The position numbers were made by a program, and so were the translations under genes. Under the pieces are notes generated by a model. The model saw only the letters and a program-made list of their open reading frames with translations. It was not told the origin of the DNA and ran no database searches. From Acanthochlamys bracteata (lineage: Eukaryota; Streptophyta; Magnoliopsida; Pandanales; Velloziaceae): a stretch of DNA of 64,000 bases. The stretch is taken from positions 1,612,001 through 1,676,000 of the forward strand of contig CM034133.1 in NCBI GenBank assembly GCA_019914995.1, in the 5' to 3' direction. Positions 11,812 to 23,220 of this stretch are shown piece by piece. Numbering within the stretch: position 1 is the stretch's first letter; each line of letters opens with the position of its first letter.

Positions 11812-13177
11812 TAATCCCTATTTCTGTATAGTTGATCTCTTCGTAATATTTTGTAAGCGATGAGAGTACTGTGCAAGTATGTTTTTAAATGCTGGCATTC
11901 AGGCCAAGCTGTACCAACTCAGGAAGAGAGGGATATGAAGCCTGAGACCTTTGCCAGCCTTATGTCAACGATGCTCTATCAGAAAAGGTATGTGATTTTC
12001 ATAGCCTTTGGGTTTCTGTATGAAGCAATTATGAGTTTAGTGAGAATTGTAATTGGATTCGATATGTTCTTTATAGTTAGAATATGATTGTCTGCTGTTT
12101 CGTAAGAGGTGCAATTTTTTTTTCAATTATGCATATATGTATTGTTAAAAAATTAGGGATTTTCTTGAATTTTTGTTGAACTTTTTGATAAATTTTCTTG
12201 TAGATGGAGAAGGCAAATTCACTCCACCCAGGAAAGGAAAGAAGCAAGAAATCAAGATGTAGAAGCCCAGAAACAGATTGCCAAATAATAGGATTCTGTA
12301 GTTGATTATGTTGAACCAATGTTTGTATTTGTGTTGACTTCATTTTTTGTTGTGTTTAGTTGAACAATATTTTAAGGGTTAACTATGTGACACAACTCTG
12401 TCGTCTCCGTATTCCTTGACTTTGGTTGTGCTTAATCAATATTTGTGTTTTATTGAACACATATTCGTAAGTAGTAGTAGTACTATGTGATATATGAAAC
12501 AATGGAATATAAAAGGGTTTGGTTGTTATCTGTTGGTATTATCTAAATTATTTTTTGTTTTAGTGTATTGATGTTTCTTGATGTTCTCAAAAAGTAGAAA
12601 AATGTCAAATTAATATCAAAAGTAATAATAAACTTATTATGTTACAAATTCAAAAACTTAAAAATAACTATTGATTTTTTTAATTTAATAATATAGTAAT
12701 TATTATATAATTAAGGATATTTTATTTATTTTATATTTTATATGAAAATAAGCATAAGCTTAGCCAAACATTTTATTCAGCTTTCAGCATTCAAAAGCAC
12801 GATACAGTAAAAATTTATTCAAACACTTTTCAACATAAAGCTGTTTTACAGCAAAAATTCTACAGCTGCTTACAGCACTCTAAAGCAGCTTTACTTCAAA
12901 AGCACAAAAATTTCAGCACATTCAAACGGGGCCTAAGATGACAGAAAGGAAGGTGAATCAATTTAACTTCACTTTATATGGATACATTAATAAAATTAAA
13001 ACTTTATATTTTTTCTTAATAGAATCAATTTAATTTCATTGTATTTGATATTTTTTGGAATTTAATATTTTTTCTTAATAGAAAAAAGTAACAGGGAAAA
13101 AACTTTAACATCTGGTTTTTATTCTGCTTATACCCTACACTAAAATGCAGACGTTTTATCTTTACGTAAGATTAGAA

Positions 13178-13731
13178 GTGGCAATATGAATTAATAGGTC
13201 GGTTCCGAATTTATCCATATAATAATCGGGTCAAAATTATTCAACTCTAATCCGATCTATTTATTTATATGGGTCAAAATTGTCAACTCTAATCCAACCT
13301 ATTTTTAATAGGATCAAACTCGTATCGATCTATTTAATAATTAAATTATTAAATAAAATTATAAAAATTAATTTTTTAATAATAATATATATATTATTAA
13401 TTATAATATATTTAAAAGAAAAATATTAATTTTGACAAAATTTATAAATTAAATAAAAATTAGTTAAAATTAAGATAAATTAAAAATTTATATATATAAA
13501 TTAAATTCAAAATTTTGCTATTTTTTTTAATTATTAAGTAATATATACTATATAAATAGTTATACGGGTTAAACGGGTCAATTTCGGATTAATTCGAATC
13601 CGACCTGAATCCGTTTAAATTTTTCGGATAATTTTTGAATCGACTCAAATTCGAGTAAACTGATCCGAATCCGACTTTTTCGGATCGGTTTTGAGTCAGA
13701 TTTTTAAGTGGGGTCGAAATTTGCCACCCCT
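13178..13731. mobile_element. hAT-like non-autonomous element (about 550 bp)
   Basis: The right end, read in reverse, is AGGGGTGGCAAATTTCGACC, and the left end reads GTGGCAATATGAATTAATAG after ATTAGAA. The heptamer ATTAGAA occurs at both borders (13171-13177 and 13732-13738), consistent with a slightly eroded 8-bp hAT target duplication. The subterminal regions are rich in GGGTC/GATCC-type motifs in both orientations, and the core is AT-rich. There is no coding capacity. Confidence 0.55.
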
Positions 13732-13738
13732 ATTAGAA

Positions 13739-14449
13739 TGAATCAAACTTAAACTTAATCTTCGTTCAAGTTGATAAAAGAATGTCAAATGCAAGTAGCG
13801 AAGGTGAATTTATTTACTTTTATTCAACCCTCGACTATGCTCTATGTTATTTGGTTTAAGTGTTAACAGGCGGTAACCTTCTTTCTTGAAAATGATTAAA
13901 TGATATTGAATTACAAATATTCGTTTGATAACAATATTTATTTTTATTTACACCGTGCTTTTTGAAATAAATAGTAGAGATTCGAAAATGTTGGATGTAA
14001 GAAATATTAGAAGAGCGTTTAGAAATTTTTTTTAAAATAAAATATATTTTTATTTAAAAAAATAAGTTTATTTTTTATTTAAAAAAATAAGTTTATTTTT
14101 TATTTAAAAAAATAATAAATTTTTTTTGCTATGTTAAATTATTTATACTTTTTAAATTTTTAAAATAAAATTTCTAAATATTTATTAAAAATAAATTATA
14201 AAATTAAAAATTATTTTTTGAAATGATTTGTCAAACCAACCTTAAGATCTGTTAATTTGAGAAGAAGTTGGAAAATCTTTTTCCAATCTTTTATTTTACA
14301 AATTCGGATAACGTAATTTATTTATTACCCACGAACTACGGAAGTAGTAATTGCATAATACGTATTTTATATGTTTGTATCTGAATTTTATAAAAATATA
14401 AAATAAAATATAAAATTTTTTAAAAAATAAATTGAAAGTAGAGTTTAGT
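13739..14449. other. AT-rich spacer with a 25-bp tandem repeat
   Basis: No gene seen. It contains three tandem copies of a 25-bp A/T unit (14046-14119) and otherwise simple AT-rich sequence. A weak inverted-repeat resemblance between about 13,930 and 14,245 (GTTTGATA against TTGTCAAAC) may mark another decayed MITE but was not strong enough to call. Confidence 0.45.
14046..14119. repeat. 25-bp AT-rich tandem repeat, about 3 copies
   Basis: The unit TTTTTTATTTAAAAAAATAA followed by GTTTA is repeated at 14046, 14071 and 14096. The last copy diverges after AAATAA. Confidence 0.8.
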
Positions 14450-14613
14450 ATTTATATTTTAATAAATTTTGAAAGTGTTAAAAATTAAAAAATATAATTG
14501 TATTGAGAAATATACAAATTAAAAAATTAAAATTAGAATTATATATATAAAAATAAAATTTTAAATTTTATATATAATTAAAATATATAAATTATTCGAA
14601 ATTTAAAATTTGA
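14450..14613. repeat. Unclassified dispersed AT-rich repeat, copy 1
   Basis: About 165 bp that aligns along its length with 38694-38856. Shared blocks include TTTTGAAAGTGTTAAAAATT near the start and AATTTAAAATTTGAA at the end. It lies directly upstream of the Sec61 beta leader. No terminal repeat or coding capacity was recognised, so its class is unknown. Confidence 0.6.
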
Positions 14614-14935
14614 ACTGTCGATTGAAACACGTACTAATTGGAAGCAGTTACCGCTTTCGTGCTCCCGCTCAGCCACCTCTTTCTATATTCCCGCGGTTTC
14701 ATTGCTTTTGCGTTATACCCACACCATCCACCAATAACTTTCGCCACGTTCACCGTTTCAACAACCACGAGACATTATTAACCTGTTCCGCCGGAATAAT
14801 TTCAACACCGATCCCTGATCCAGATACCAGATGGCCCTCTCTCTTTCTCCCCGCTAAACAAACTCAAATCGATCGAATCAACATCGAGAGCGACGTTCAA
14901 ATTCGAAATTCTTCTTCTGAATCAATCGATCGATC

Positions 14936-15259
14936 ATGGCGAGAGGCAGCTCGCAGTCACAGGCATCGGCGAACGCTGGCGGTGCGGCGCGGCCGGCGAC
15001 GGTGGGACCACGCGGGAGTGCGGCGGCTACGGCCGGGATGCGGCGGCGGAGACTCGGTGGAGGTGGTGGTGGAAGTTCTGGTGGGTTTGGCAGTAGTGGC
15101 GGGAATAACATGTTGAGGTTCTATACTGATGACGCGCCTGGATTGAAGATGACCCCGACGGTTGTGTTGGTGATGAGTCTCTGCTTCATCGGGTTTGTAA
15201 CGGCTCTGCATGTGTTCGGGAAGCTATACCGGTACCGGACTTCAGGACAGGGAGCTTGA
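14936..15259 (+). CDS. SEC61B: Protein transport protein Sec61 subunit beta
   Basis: A single-exon frame of 107 residues. The N-terminal half is cytosolic in the family and here is Gly/Ala/Arg-rich, including a [16 protein letters not shown] stretch. Then comes the conserved block [14 protein letters not shown] and a single C-terminal membrane segment at about residues 75-95 ([20 protein letters not shown]), ending at a short lumenal tail ([12 protein letters not shown]). Sec61 beta is the small tail-anchored subunit of the ER translocon and assists co-translational protein entry into the ER. Length and layout match plant Sec61 beta. The Met is the first that gives the full conserved length; the longer overlapping frame starting at 14,610 is a different reading frame without family similarity. 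Confidence 0.95.
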   Translation: MARGSSQSQASANAGGAARPATVGPRGSAAATAGMRRRRLGGGGGGSSGGFGSSGGNNMLRFYTDDAPGLKMTPTVVLVMSLCFIGFVTALHVFGKLYRYRTSGQGA

Positions 15260-17410
15260 ATTTCGTGACATCTGTAACTGATCGATCACCCTCTGGATTT
15301 TGAAGTTTCTGTTTGCTGTTAATTTACTGGTGTTTAGTTGTGTTTTGTAGCTGGGTATGGAACTTTGTTTCTTAGGACCTAGCCTCTTGACATCATGGTT
15401 GTAGGATTGATCAGTTTTGGTTCTTATTTGAATGGATCGGTTTCAATAAATTAATATCTGTTTGATAGGTGTACAGCTTCTGAATCCTGCTAGTTCTTCC
15501 TCTTCGCAGGCGAAGGAATCCGAATTTGGTTTACCTGATACAGTTCTAGTTGATTGCAAGATTTTGACCCACTATTACTTTGCAATAATTTGGATTAGAA
15601 AATGGTTTTTAATCAATTGGGCTTTTTTGCTTGGAGTTTCACATACTCATTAATTTTGGTGGAATGATTTCTTGAGGATTGTGATTTGTGATGCTCAGTG
15701 CAATTGGTATGTCGATCTCTCAATTAAGTGCAGAAGTGCTATAAAAATTCGAGGCTTTGTTGGATAAGTTTATGCATGTGTCTTGTATATTCAGATGCTT
15801 TGCCAACCTTTCTTTATAAACTTTTGTACATGCACATTTTTGCTGCAATTCGACCAATTTCCATAGCATCTCAGTCAAATTGCTGCATATGACAGAAAGA
15901 GTCTATATGCGAATTAATTTGCTTTAGCTTAAATGTTTTTCATGAAGGAAGATGGTTTAGCTTTACAAAGAGATCTTCCAATGCCCTCAGATGCTGCCTT
16001 CATCCAGTTAGGTTCTTTTTAGGCCTGTTTGCTATATACAGTGGTACAAAGTTTTTATTCTTTGTAGACTTGTTAGCATTTGTTATTTGCTTTTTTAGAA
16101 ATCAGTGGACGACATTGTTCTTAAATAATAAATAGACTAATATTGGATTCATCTCGACAGGGTTGTTTTGTGAAAACCACCAAAGAAAAGCGTGCATCAC
16201 ATGTTGAATTGAATGATGTTTGGATTGTGATACTTTGCTAAGGTTGTCTCATAATCATGTTGAAGCCCTTCCTATTGTTTCACCTGTGAGGGTTGCTTGA
16301 TTCTAGTTACGAGTGACTTCTCTTTTCTTTTAGTAGCGATTAACTTCATAGTAATTTACAGTTAACATAAACTGTAGAAAATTTGGCTTGAAGTATAGTT
16401 TTTTTCGGGTGATTATGAGGGCCTTGTTTAGCATCCTATTGTTTTTCCTTTTCAAGAGTAGCAGTTGCTTAGCTTGATGTTGTTTTCTCCATTTGTTCAA
16501 CTGGTCTATAGATTCTACTGCTTTTCCTTTTTGTGGTCGGTCTAGGGTGCTGTATCTTCCATAATTTCAACTCTGCAGCTTTTGAAAGTGGAAGCGAAAT
16601 GTTCATGCTTAGATGGCTTTTGAGATGAAAATGTTGACCTTGTTCATTGGGATCGGTTGCCATGTAAAATATATACATCATTTGGAAGTCCTTTCTCATA
16701 CTCTGTTGAATTTACTGATTTCTTAGAAAGTAACAGTAGTTATCTATGTACGAGGACTGTGGATTGCATGGATAGTTCGTGTGATTATTTGTTACTTTTC
16801 TATTGGAGCGTACGGAACCAAATGCAAGTTCTACCTGATGCTTAAAGAAAAAAACTTAGTTGGCTTTTCATATATTGTTTTTATTCCGTTTATGAGTTGT
16901 TTTTGGAAAATAGAAATTTTCTGAAATTAAAATATTTATTTTTTTTCAAAAGATAAATTTTTTTTAATCTAAAACATAATAATTATAATAAAATTTTAAA
17001 ATAAATAAAATCTGTAAAATATATAAAAAAATTTATTGAAAATATAAAATAAAAAGTGGTTGATAAACACTATCAAATAAATGATCAACTCGTAGGTACA
17101 CAATTAACAGGACAAGTGGATGGAATTTATCTAATTGCTCTTAAGATCAGCGGTTAGACTTGCATCTGAGCAAAACGAGTCGAACCCGTTAATCATCCAA
17201 ACTAAAACGACATCGCTCAGTTGCAGCAGCGCCGGGGCTACTGCCAGCGTGGCACTGAGGGGCGCTCTCGAGGTTCACCAAGAACCTGACTCTTCACCCG
17301 AAACCAGCACTCCCCCATCCTGCCAAATTACGGGGTACATCTCAACGGTCGAAGTTTCGGTGCTTGCAAAGTATATCATTTTCCCTTACGCTACAAAACT
17401 CTCCTAATTT
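15260..17410. other. Sec61 beta 3' UTR and spacer
   Basis: The first few hundred bases are probably the Sec61 beta 3' UTR. The rest contains no ORF with recognisable similarity. An AT-rich block at about 16,870-17,090 resembles the interiors of the MITEs in this window but has no convincing ends. An ORF at 17,135-17,407 has no recognised motif and sits where the RING-gene promoter should be. Confidence 0.45.
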
Positions 17411-17417
17411 CCAACTG

Positions 17418-17425
17418 TATAAATA
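17418..17425 (+). promoter_or_regulatory. Probable TATA box of the RING-H2 gene
   Basis: TATAAATA within an otherwise mixed-composition region, about 30 bases before a T-rich, leader-like stretch and 160 bases before a good splice donor (TAG/GTAACT at 17,586). It is the best core-promoter candidate for the rightward gene whose coding part begins at 20,740. Confidence 0.5.
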
Positions 17426-19002
17426 TATATATTCGAGTTTGGGGTTGTTTGCCTCATTTTTTTGTTTTAAGACGCTTTGCTTCATTGCTTGCTTCAAGCA
17501 ACCCTTCTTGTTCTTCTTTTGAGAATCTTGCCTTGATTGTTAGATTGGATTGCGATTCACAGAGTTCTAATCACCTATCAAATAGGTAACTTTCGTATTC
17601 ACTACGATTTGATTGATTTGTTGTTGTTAAATCTTTTGGTTCCTGCAAATTTTCTGATAATCTTTGGATGTTCTATTGATATTTATAACTAGTGCTTAGT
17701 TCTTCTTCATTGTTTGATTTAATTGAATAACTCCTATGGTTAATGGAATTTTGGAATATACGGTATGTATTTGCTTGTTCTTTTGACAGGGAGATCAATA
17801 AAAGCTGATTAACGTCTCTATAATCCGTTTAGCTGGTATGATGCTTCAGCACTTCTTCCTTTGTCATATCTAGTTATCAAAGTCCATTGGACTAAAAAAA
17901 TTGTGTGGCATTGGATACAACAAAAGCAGCCTCGATTTATGAATGCATATTGTGAATTTGGTACGTTATCTTTTAGCAAAAGAGATTATCTAGGAGAGCC
18001 TTGTATACATGTTTGAGTAATCTACATATCCTCCTAAACAAATAAAACATCTACTTAATCTCTGAGTCTTCCTTTTGAGTCAATGTGTTTCAGATGTTGT
18101 TGTCATTGCAGATATTGTAAATTCATGATCTTCTTTATCCATCATTCAGTTTTTCTTGGTATAAAGATCTCTCATTACTTCAATCATCAAACTATAACAC
18201 TTGTTTCTTTTCCAATTTGCCTTTCTTTTTCTTGCTACCAATTTTTTACCTTAATTTTCATTGTTCAGTTGACCTTTCCCATTGACCTTACCGCTCTCAA
18301 GACAGTTATATACCTCCTCCTTATACCAAAAGTATGTTTTCCTCTAACTAGGCATGTTTTTAATCCTTTGTTGGTGTGGTTTTGCAACTGAGAATGATTT
18401 ATCTTGCAGGCAACATGGTTATCCATCTTAAGTATTGCAGCAGGATAAGAGGAGTTTTTTTTAAAGTCTTGTGTTTTCATGAGATCGCAGAAACTGGTGC
18501 TGGAATTTGATACTTAACTAGGTAGACATTTTCATGGAGCTGGGACCTTGTTGCTTAGGAGCACATTGCTTCACGAGCTGTCGTTTTCCCCCATGGCTAT
18601 CTAATCTTCAAATCTTGTCATTTTGTGGAAAAAGTGGATATCTGGAGTTTTGTGGCTATGATGAAGGGTATTCTTGACATATTTGATGGGTGTTCAGTAA
18701 TTAGTGAAGATTACCTTCTCATCAATTAAGACTAGATTAAGCTTTCTGCTGATAGAAGTTACATTGATGACATGCTATACCAGTGTCTAAGCCCCCAGCA
18801 GACTGTTATATTTAGTTATTGTCATAGTGCCTTCTGAGTTTGTAGAGTGGCAGGGTTCACTGTATTAATTAATGAGGAAACTTTATGAGCTGTTTGAGAA
18901 GGTTAGTTGTAATTGCCGTTGCATTGACTCTTGTTCAAAGTTTAAAAGATTTATCAACTTCTTAGACCCATTATCTCTTGATTATTAGAGTTGGACAGTT
19001 AC

Positions 19003-19298
19003 TGTGGCTCTGACGCTAAGTACATGCACTATGTTTTTGATGAACTTGGTGAATTGCCTTAGTTATTCCTTCATGATTGTAAGGGAATGGTTTACCCTGA
19101 AAAAGAATTGGTGAGTATTTTGTTGAGGAAGCTGAGAGGACCTAGGCATGTGTGGCTCTGACGCTAAGTACATGCACTATGTTTTTGATGAACTTGGTGA
19201 ATTCCCTTAGTAATTCCTTCATGACTGTAAGGGAATGGTTTACCTAGAAAAAGAGTTGGTGATTATTTTGTTGAGGAAGCTGAGAGGACCTAGGCGTG
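19003..19298. repeat. 148-bp tandem duplication
   Basis: Two adjacent copies, 19003-19150 and 19151-19298. Both begin TGTGGCTCTGACGCTAAGTA and end in GAGAGGACCTAGGC(A/G)TG. They differ at only a handful of positions by eye. The shared sequence is partly open (for example DAKYMHYVFDELGE), but a stop interrupts both copies. Confidence 0.9.
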
Positions 19299-20227
19299 GT
19301 TATCTGACGCTGGAGGAGAACCATTGTGAAGAAAATAAAGCATAACTGAAAATTTGAATACGCTATCACTTCTGCTTACAAATTTATGTGAAAGCTCATG
19401 CATTACTTTGTTAATGGAATCCAGCATCCTCTTGTTTTACTGCTAGGACCGTCTTTTGATTGTGTACTTGAGAACACAGAGTGGCAGTCCATCCTTTTCA
19501 GGCTCAAAATAGGTGATGGTCAGTTTGTGGAGAAATTCTTATTTAGCACTATATTCATAACAGGAGGTGCTTCAAAGGATCAGATCCCTCCCTATGACTT
19601 CCTCTGACAAGAAAAACAATCTCTAACTTGTCTCGGGGCTTTGGTCTCCCCATTATGACTCGTTCCAAAAAAAAAGGGATTCCGCGTAATAAGTTTCTAT
19701 GCCTCGAGAATATTATGCACTTGGACCACTTTTTGTTCATCAAACAGATTATGGAGTGTTCTCATCACATGCCATCTCATGTCCAAATTGCTTGTATTTG
19801 GTTGTACGAGGACTTCTAATTTCAATGGGAATAAAGGGTTTGATTGCCGAACTGAACTTGTTTTCGAACCTTAGGCTAATGTTTAGTGCATTCTTCCAAT
19901 CATACTCATGCTATATATGTTATATGTCAGGCTCGACTCTTTACACTGTAAGGCATATTCTTTTGGCTTCACGAGAGATTCTAAGTCCATAGAGATGAAC
20001 TGGTAGAAACATTTAGCAGAAAGTTTATAACCTGAATGTACACAGTTATTTTTATTTTTTTATTTATTTTTGTTTTTATATAGCATGATAAATAAGTAGA
20101 AGATCTACAAATAACTGTAGATACAATCATATTGAGATGAGTACAATCTACAGTTAATTAAGAGTACACTTGAATTGTACTCATCTCAATTCAGTATTCA
20201 CCATTATTCATGTGACATGTAACAGTA

Positions 20228-20305
20228 TTCCTATTCTTTACTGCACCTGTAGCTTTGGGTTCTATATTCCTGTTCTTGCTGCACCTGTAGCTTTCGGTTC
20301 TAGAT
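20228..20305. repeat. 39-bp imperfect tandem duplication
   Basis: CTGCACCTGTAGCTTTGGGT and GCTGCACCTGTAGCTTTCGG lie in two units about 39 bases apart, each starting TTCCT(A/G)TTCTT. They sit in the leader region of the RING-H2 gene. Confidence 0.75.
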
Positions 20306-20739
20306 TATTAAGCAGAATGAGATGTTTCACTCTAGAATTGAACTTTCATGTCATGTTGAGAAAAACTGAATCTGGATGCATGTCTAGTATAATGTACAAA
20401 GCATGTATTCAATATGCCAACAGTTTGAAGAATGAAGCCATAGCTTGCAGTAATGTTTATTAGTTTATGGTATTTTCTTGTTTTCAAGTCTTAAGCAGTG
20501 TTATCTGATAATATGAAGTGGAAAATGTGAAAACCATTTGAAATTGAAATGCTTTTGATTGAATGTAAATAAGCTAGGGCAGAGCCAACTGAAAATGAAC
20601 ATAATCTGTTGACATGGCAAGAAATACCATATGATATATATGATATCTTTCTTTGCTTTTTGGCTTATTTGTAGAAAACGTTACTACACCGTGTTGATTT
20701 GCTTTGACGTGAGCTGCAGAATACATTGTGGCAGCATCT

Positions 20740-23220
20740 ATGGACCATAGGCACCAAGAGTATGCATGCCAAGTGCCTCAAGTGGACCACAGTCAGATAC
20801 AGAGTTCTCAATATCCTGATCCTTGCTTGTTTTGCAGTGAGAGTGAGTAGGCTATTTTGTGATATATTACTTACAAGGTAATTTTCGTGACAATATAAGC
20901 CATAATTCATTTTGATGACATGAATATCCATATGTGACTGCAGAGAATTGCTCAAGTGTAACAATTGGTCATGAGAATCAAATGCATTATGCCAGTAACG
21001 GAGTGAGGCCAATGAATTATACATTATCAAGTTCTGAACCTCCAAACTTCAGGCCAGCTAATTTGGGCATGCTGCATAACATGAACCAACACTCTTCATC
21101 AGCAATCAGTTCTGACCAATTCCCACACAGTCAGTTCTCATCAGGTGATAGAAGTGCTGCAGTAAATCCTCAATTTCATGATGAGATGCCTCGAGTTAAG
21201 AGGAAAACCAATGCTTCATCTCCATCCTTCCGTAGAATGACTGCCCATTTATATAGTGTGCCAAGTTCATCTAATCTTTCTAGTGAGTGTTTAGGAAAGA
21301 GTATTCCGTCGTGTCACCAGAGTGCCATTACTCTGGATCATGGCTATAGAACCACCAATGGTCCTGCCCACCATGAAGAATTTCGGAGGAATGTGAGAAG
21401 TAGAACTCAATTCCTTAATTGGGTGGAGGACTCGATCCCATCTTATCAACCAATTTGTACGCAAGCCAGTTCCAGCAGTACTTATTATGTTGCTGGTGCA
21501 TCAGGTTGGTTGAAACTTTCAGCTTGTTGTGGGTTATTCTTCATTATGGTTTCTAATAGATGTGTCCCTAGTACATGTGAATAAGATTTGCCTATTGACA
21601 GGTTTAGCTCCAATTCCTGCTCAAAATTCTCCATGCAGTTCCGTTGGTATTGTCTACAGGAACGGAATCAATAACCATACATCTCGTGCTGAAGAATTCC
21701 AAAGGAATGCTATAAACCAAAACGTCACAGCTCCTTATCCAGTGTGCAACTCGACCTTAGCTTGTCAAAAGACTATGGTGCCTAATGTGCCAGGTGATGA
21801 AAGTACATCATTGCTTCTTGTATCTGGTTTCTAGTAGCAATTCTTTTCAAATTCATAATACCTTCAACTCAATTAACAAGTTTAACTTCAGTGAGTCGTG
21901 CCATGAACCAGCCTGCAAGAGCTGGGCAACTTGTTAGTGAAGCATATCGTGCGAATTTTTTCCAGAATGTAAATCAAAATGTATCCTTCTCAAGGAGTGG
22001 TGGACATTTGAGACAAAGCACAAATTCATGTCATGATAGCTATGCTCGAGCCATGTCAGGGTACTCTACTGTGGGATATGTGTCTGATTCTGTGAGACAA
22101 AGGACACATTTGAGAATAGACTGTGTTGCATCTACAAGAAATCCTTGTCCACTTCCACTCATAGACCATAGAAGAGTGAGGAGTAGATTTACTTGCAGCA
22201 TTCCGGACGGTTTCGTGGGGTTACAAAATCAGAACAATGCTTGTGGTCGTTTGGCAACAGTGAGTTTTAGAAGTTCGTAGCTCGTCATGTTTTTCTTGTT
22301 TAGGGCTTGCTTCAAATACACCGAACTTCACTTCCTCCCTCCAAAATTTGAGTTCGGCCACTTTACGTGTTTCACTTGTCATTCTGAACTCTATTTCTAC
22401 TTTCACACCGAACTTTTACTTCTATCAAAATTTAACTTCAAACTTCACTTCACTTGTTTCAAATATTATTCCGAACCCAGCTTTCACTAAATTCTACTTT
22501 TCATCGAACTCCACTTTTACGAAATTTAGTTTCGCGAAATTCAGTTACGTGCATTTGAAACAAGCCCTAAATCCTTCCTATTTTGGGTTGTGTTAATTCA
22601 ACAATAAATGATTGTTGGCTTTCCTTTCCTTTCTTCAGGATGTAGTGAGGATGGGCCAACCTTCCTTCTATCACTCTGTTGGTTTATTTGATGAGCACAG
22701 TGATATGAGACTGGATGTTGACAATATGAGCTATGAGGTTGAACTCACTCCCTGTACCCTTTTCTTCCTTTTCAGTTACAGGAATCTCCTAGTCAAGATT
22801 TCATGTTTAATGCTTGTTGTTGCAGGAGTTACTTGCTCTGGAAGAAAGAATAGGAAATGTTAGCACTGGTTTGTCTGAAGAAGCAATTGCAAAGTGTTTG
22901 GTTGAGACAAATTATTGTTCTGCCAAGAAAGAAGACCCTCAGAAGCATTGCTCTATTTGCCTGGTGAGGATTATAAACCAACCGCTCCCCCACCCCCTCC
23001 CCCTTTTTCTTGTTTTTATTTTTGGACTCAGCTATTCTTTTTTATTAATTGCACTCAGGAAGAGTACAAAGACGGAGAAAATTTGGGTAGTTTACAGTGC
23101 AAGCATTGTTTCCATGGCAGCTGCATCCAAGAATGGTTGCTGATAAAGAACACATGCCCGCTTTGCAAAGCTGCTGCTTTATCGGACACAGCTAAGGGAA
23201 AACAAATTGTTCCCTCGTGA
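20740..23220 (+). CDS. RING-H2 E3 ubiquitin ligase, MBR1/RHG1A type
   Basis: Seven coding exons: 20740-20842, 20944-21504, 21602-21793, 21892-22259, 22639-22737, 22826-22963 and 23059-23220. All are GT-AG and encode 540 residues. Residues 1-400 are Ser/Asn/Gln-rich and low in complexity, starting MDHRHQEYACQVPQ, as in this family. The C-terminus has the conserved helix YEELLALEERIGNVSTGLSE and a RING-H2 finger at about 483-524: CSIC, then QCKHCFHGSCIQEWL and CPLC, with every metal ligand present. Such proteins transfer ubiquitin from an E2 to target proteins. Arabidopsis MBR1/2 target Mediator subunit MED25, but the substrate here cannot be inferred. The RING is split by an intron after CSICL. 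The exon 1 donor could also lie 6 bases upstream. A MITE lies in intron 4. Confidence 0.85.
22303..22567. mobile_element. 265-bp MITE inside an intron of the RING-H2 gene
   Basis: The ends are inverted repeats: GGGCTTGCTTCAAATACA on the left, and GGGCTTGTTTCAAATGCA as the reverse complement of the right end. TA flanks both ends, compatible with a TA-targeting (mariner/Stowaway-like) element, although a longer, eroded duplication cannot be excluded. The interior repeats short TTCGAACT/CACTTT-type units. It lies wholly within intron 4 (22260-22638), so it does not alter the coding sequence. Confidence 0.65.

Larger units (their letters stand above)
10058..12933 (+). mobile_element. 2.9-kb non-autonomous PIF/Harbinger-type element carrying host gene fragments
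   Basis: The left end is GGCCCTATTTGGCTGTGCTT and the reverse complement of the right end is GGCCCCGTTTGAATGTGCTG. TAA directly flanks both ends (10055-10057 and 12934-12936). These are the terminus type and target duplication of PIF/Harbinger/Tourist elements. Subterminal regions on both sides are rich in AAAGC, GCTTT and CAGC motifs. No transposase frame is visible. The interior is unlike the spacer: it holds a GC-rich block similar to a tRNA methyltransferase gene and, further right, exon-like pieces that resemble peptide:N-glycanase, with intron-like gaps preserved. This is the structure of a Pack-type (gene-capturing) MITE. Strand is given by the orientation of the captured exons. Confidence 0.75.
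17450..20739 (+). other. Long non-coding 5' leader/intron region of the RING-H2 gene
   Basis: About 3.3 kb separate the TATA-like site from the first coding Met. A donor at 17,586 and an acceptor before 20,721 (GAGCTGCAG/AATACATT) fit a non-coding first exon and one or more leader introns. The interval holds a 148-bp tandem duplication and a 39-bp one. Short ORFs here lack homology that I recognise. Confidence 0.5.

Noticed and set aside
14610..15116. 168-codon ORF overlapping Sec61 beta
   Set aside because: A different frame through the Sec61 beta leader and coding region, with no similarity of its own. The 107-residue Sec61 beta frame is the real one.
16870..17090. Possible MITE downstream of Sec61 beta
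   Set aside because: AT-rich interior and a weak inverted resemblance only. No convincing termini or target duplication.
17135..17407. 90-codon ORF upstream of the RING gene
   Set aside because: No recognisable motif, and it ends just before the TATA-like site; more likely promoter DNA.
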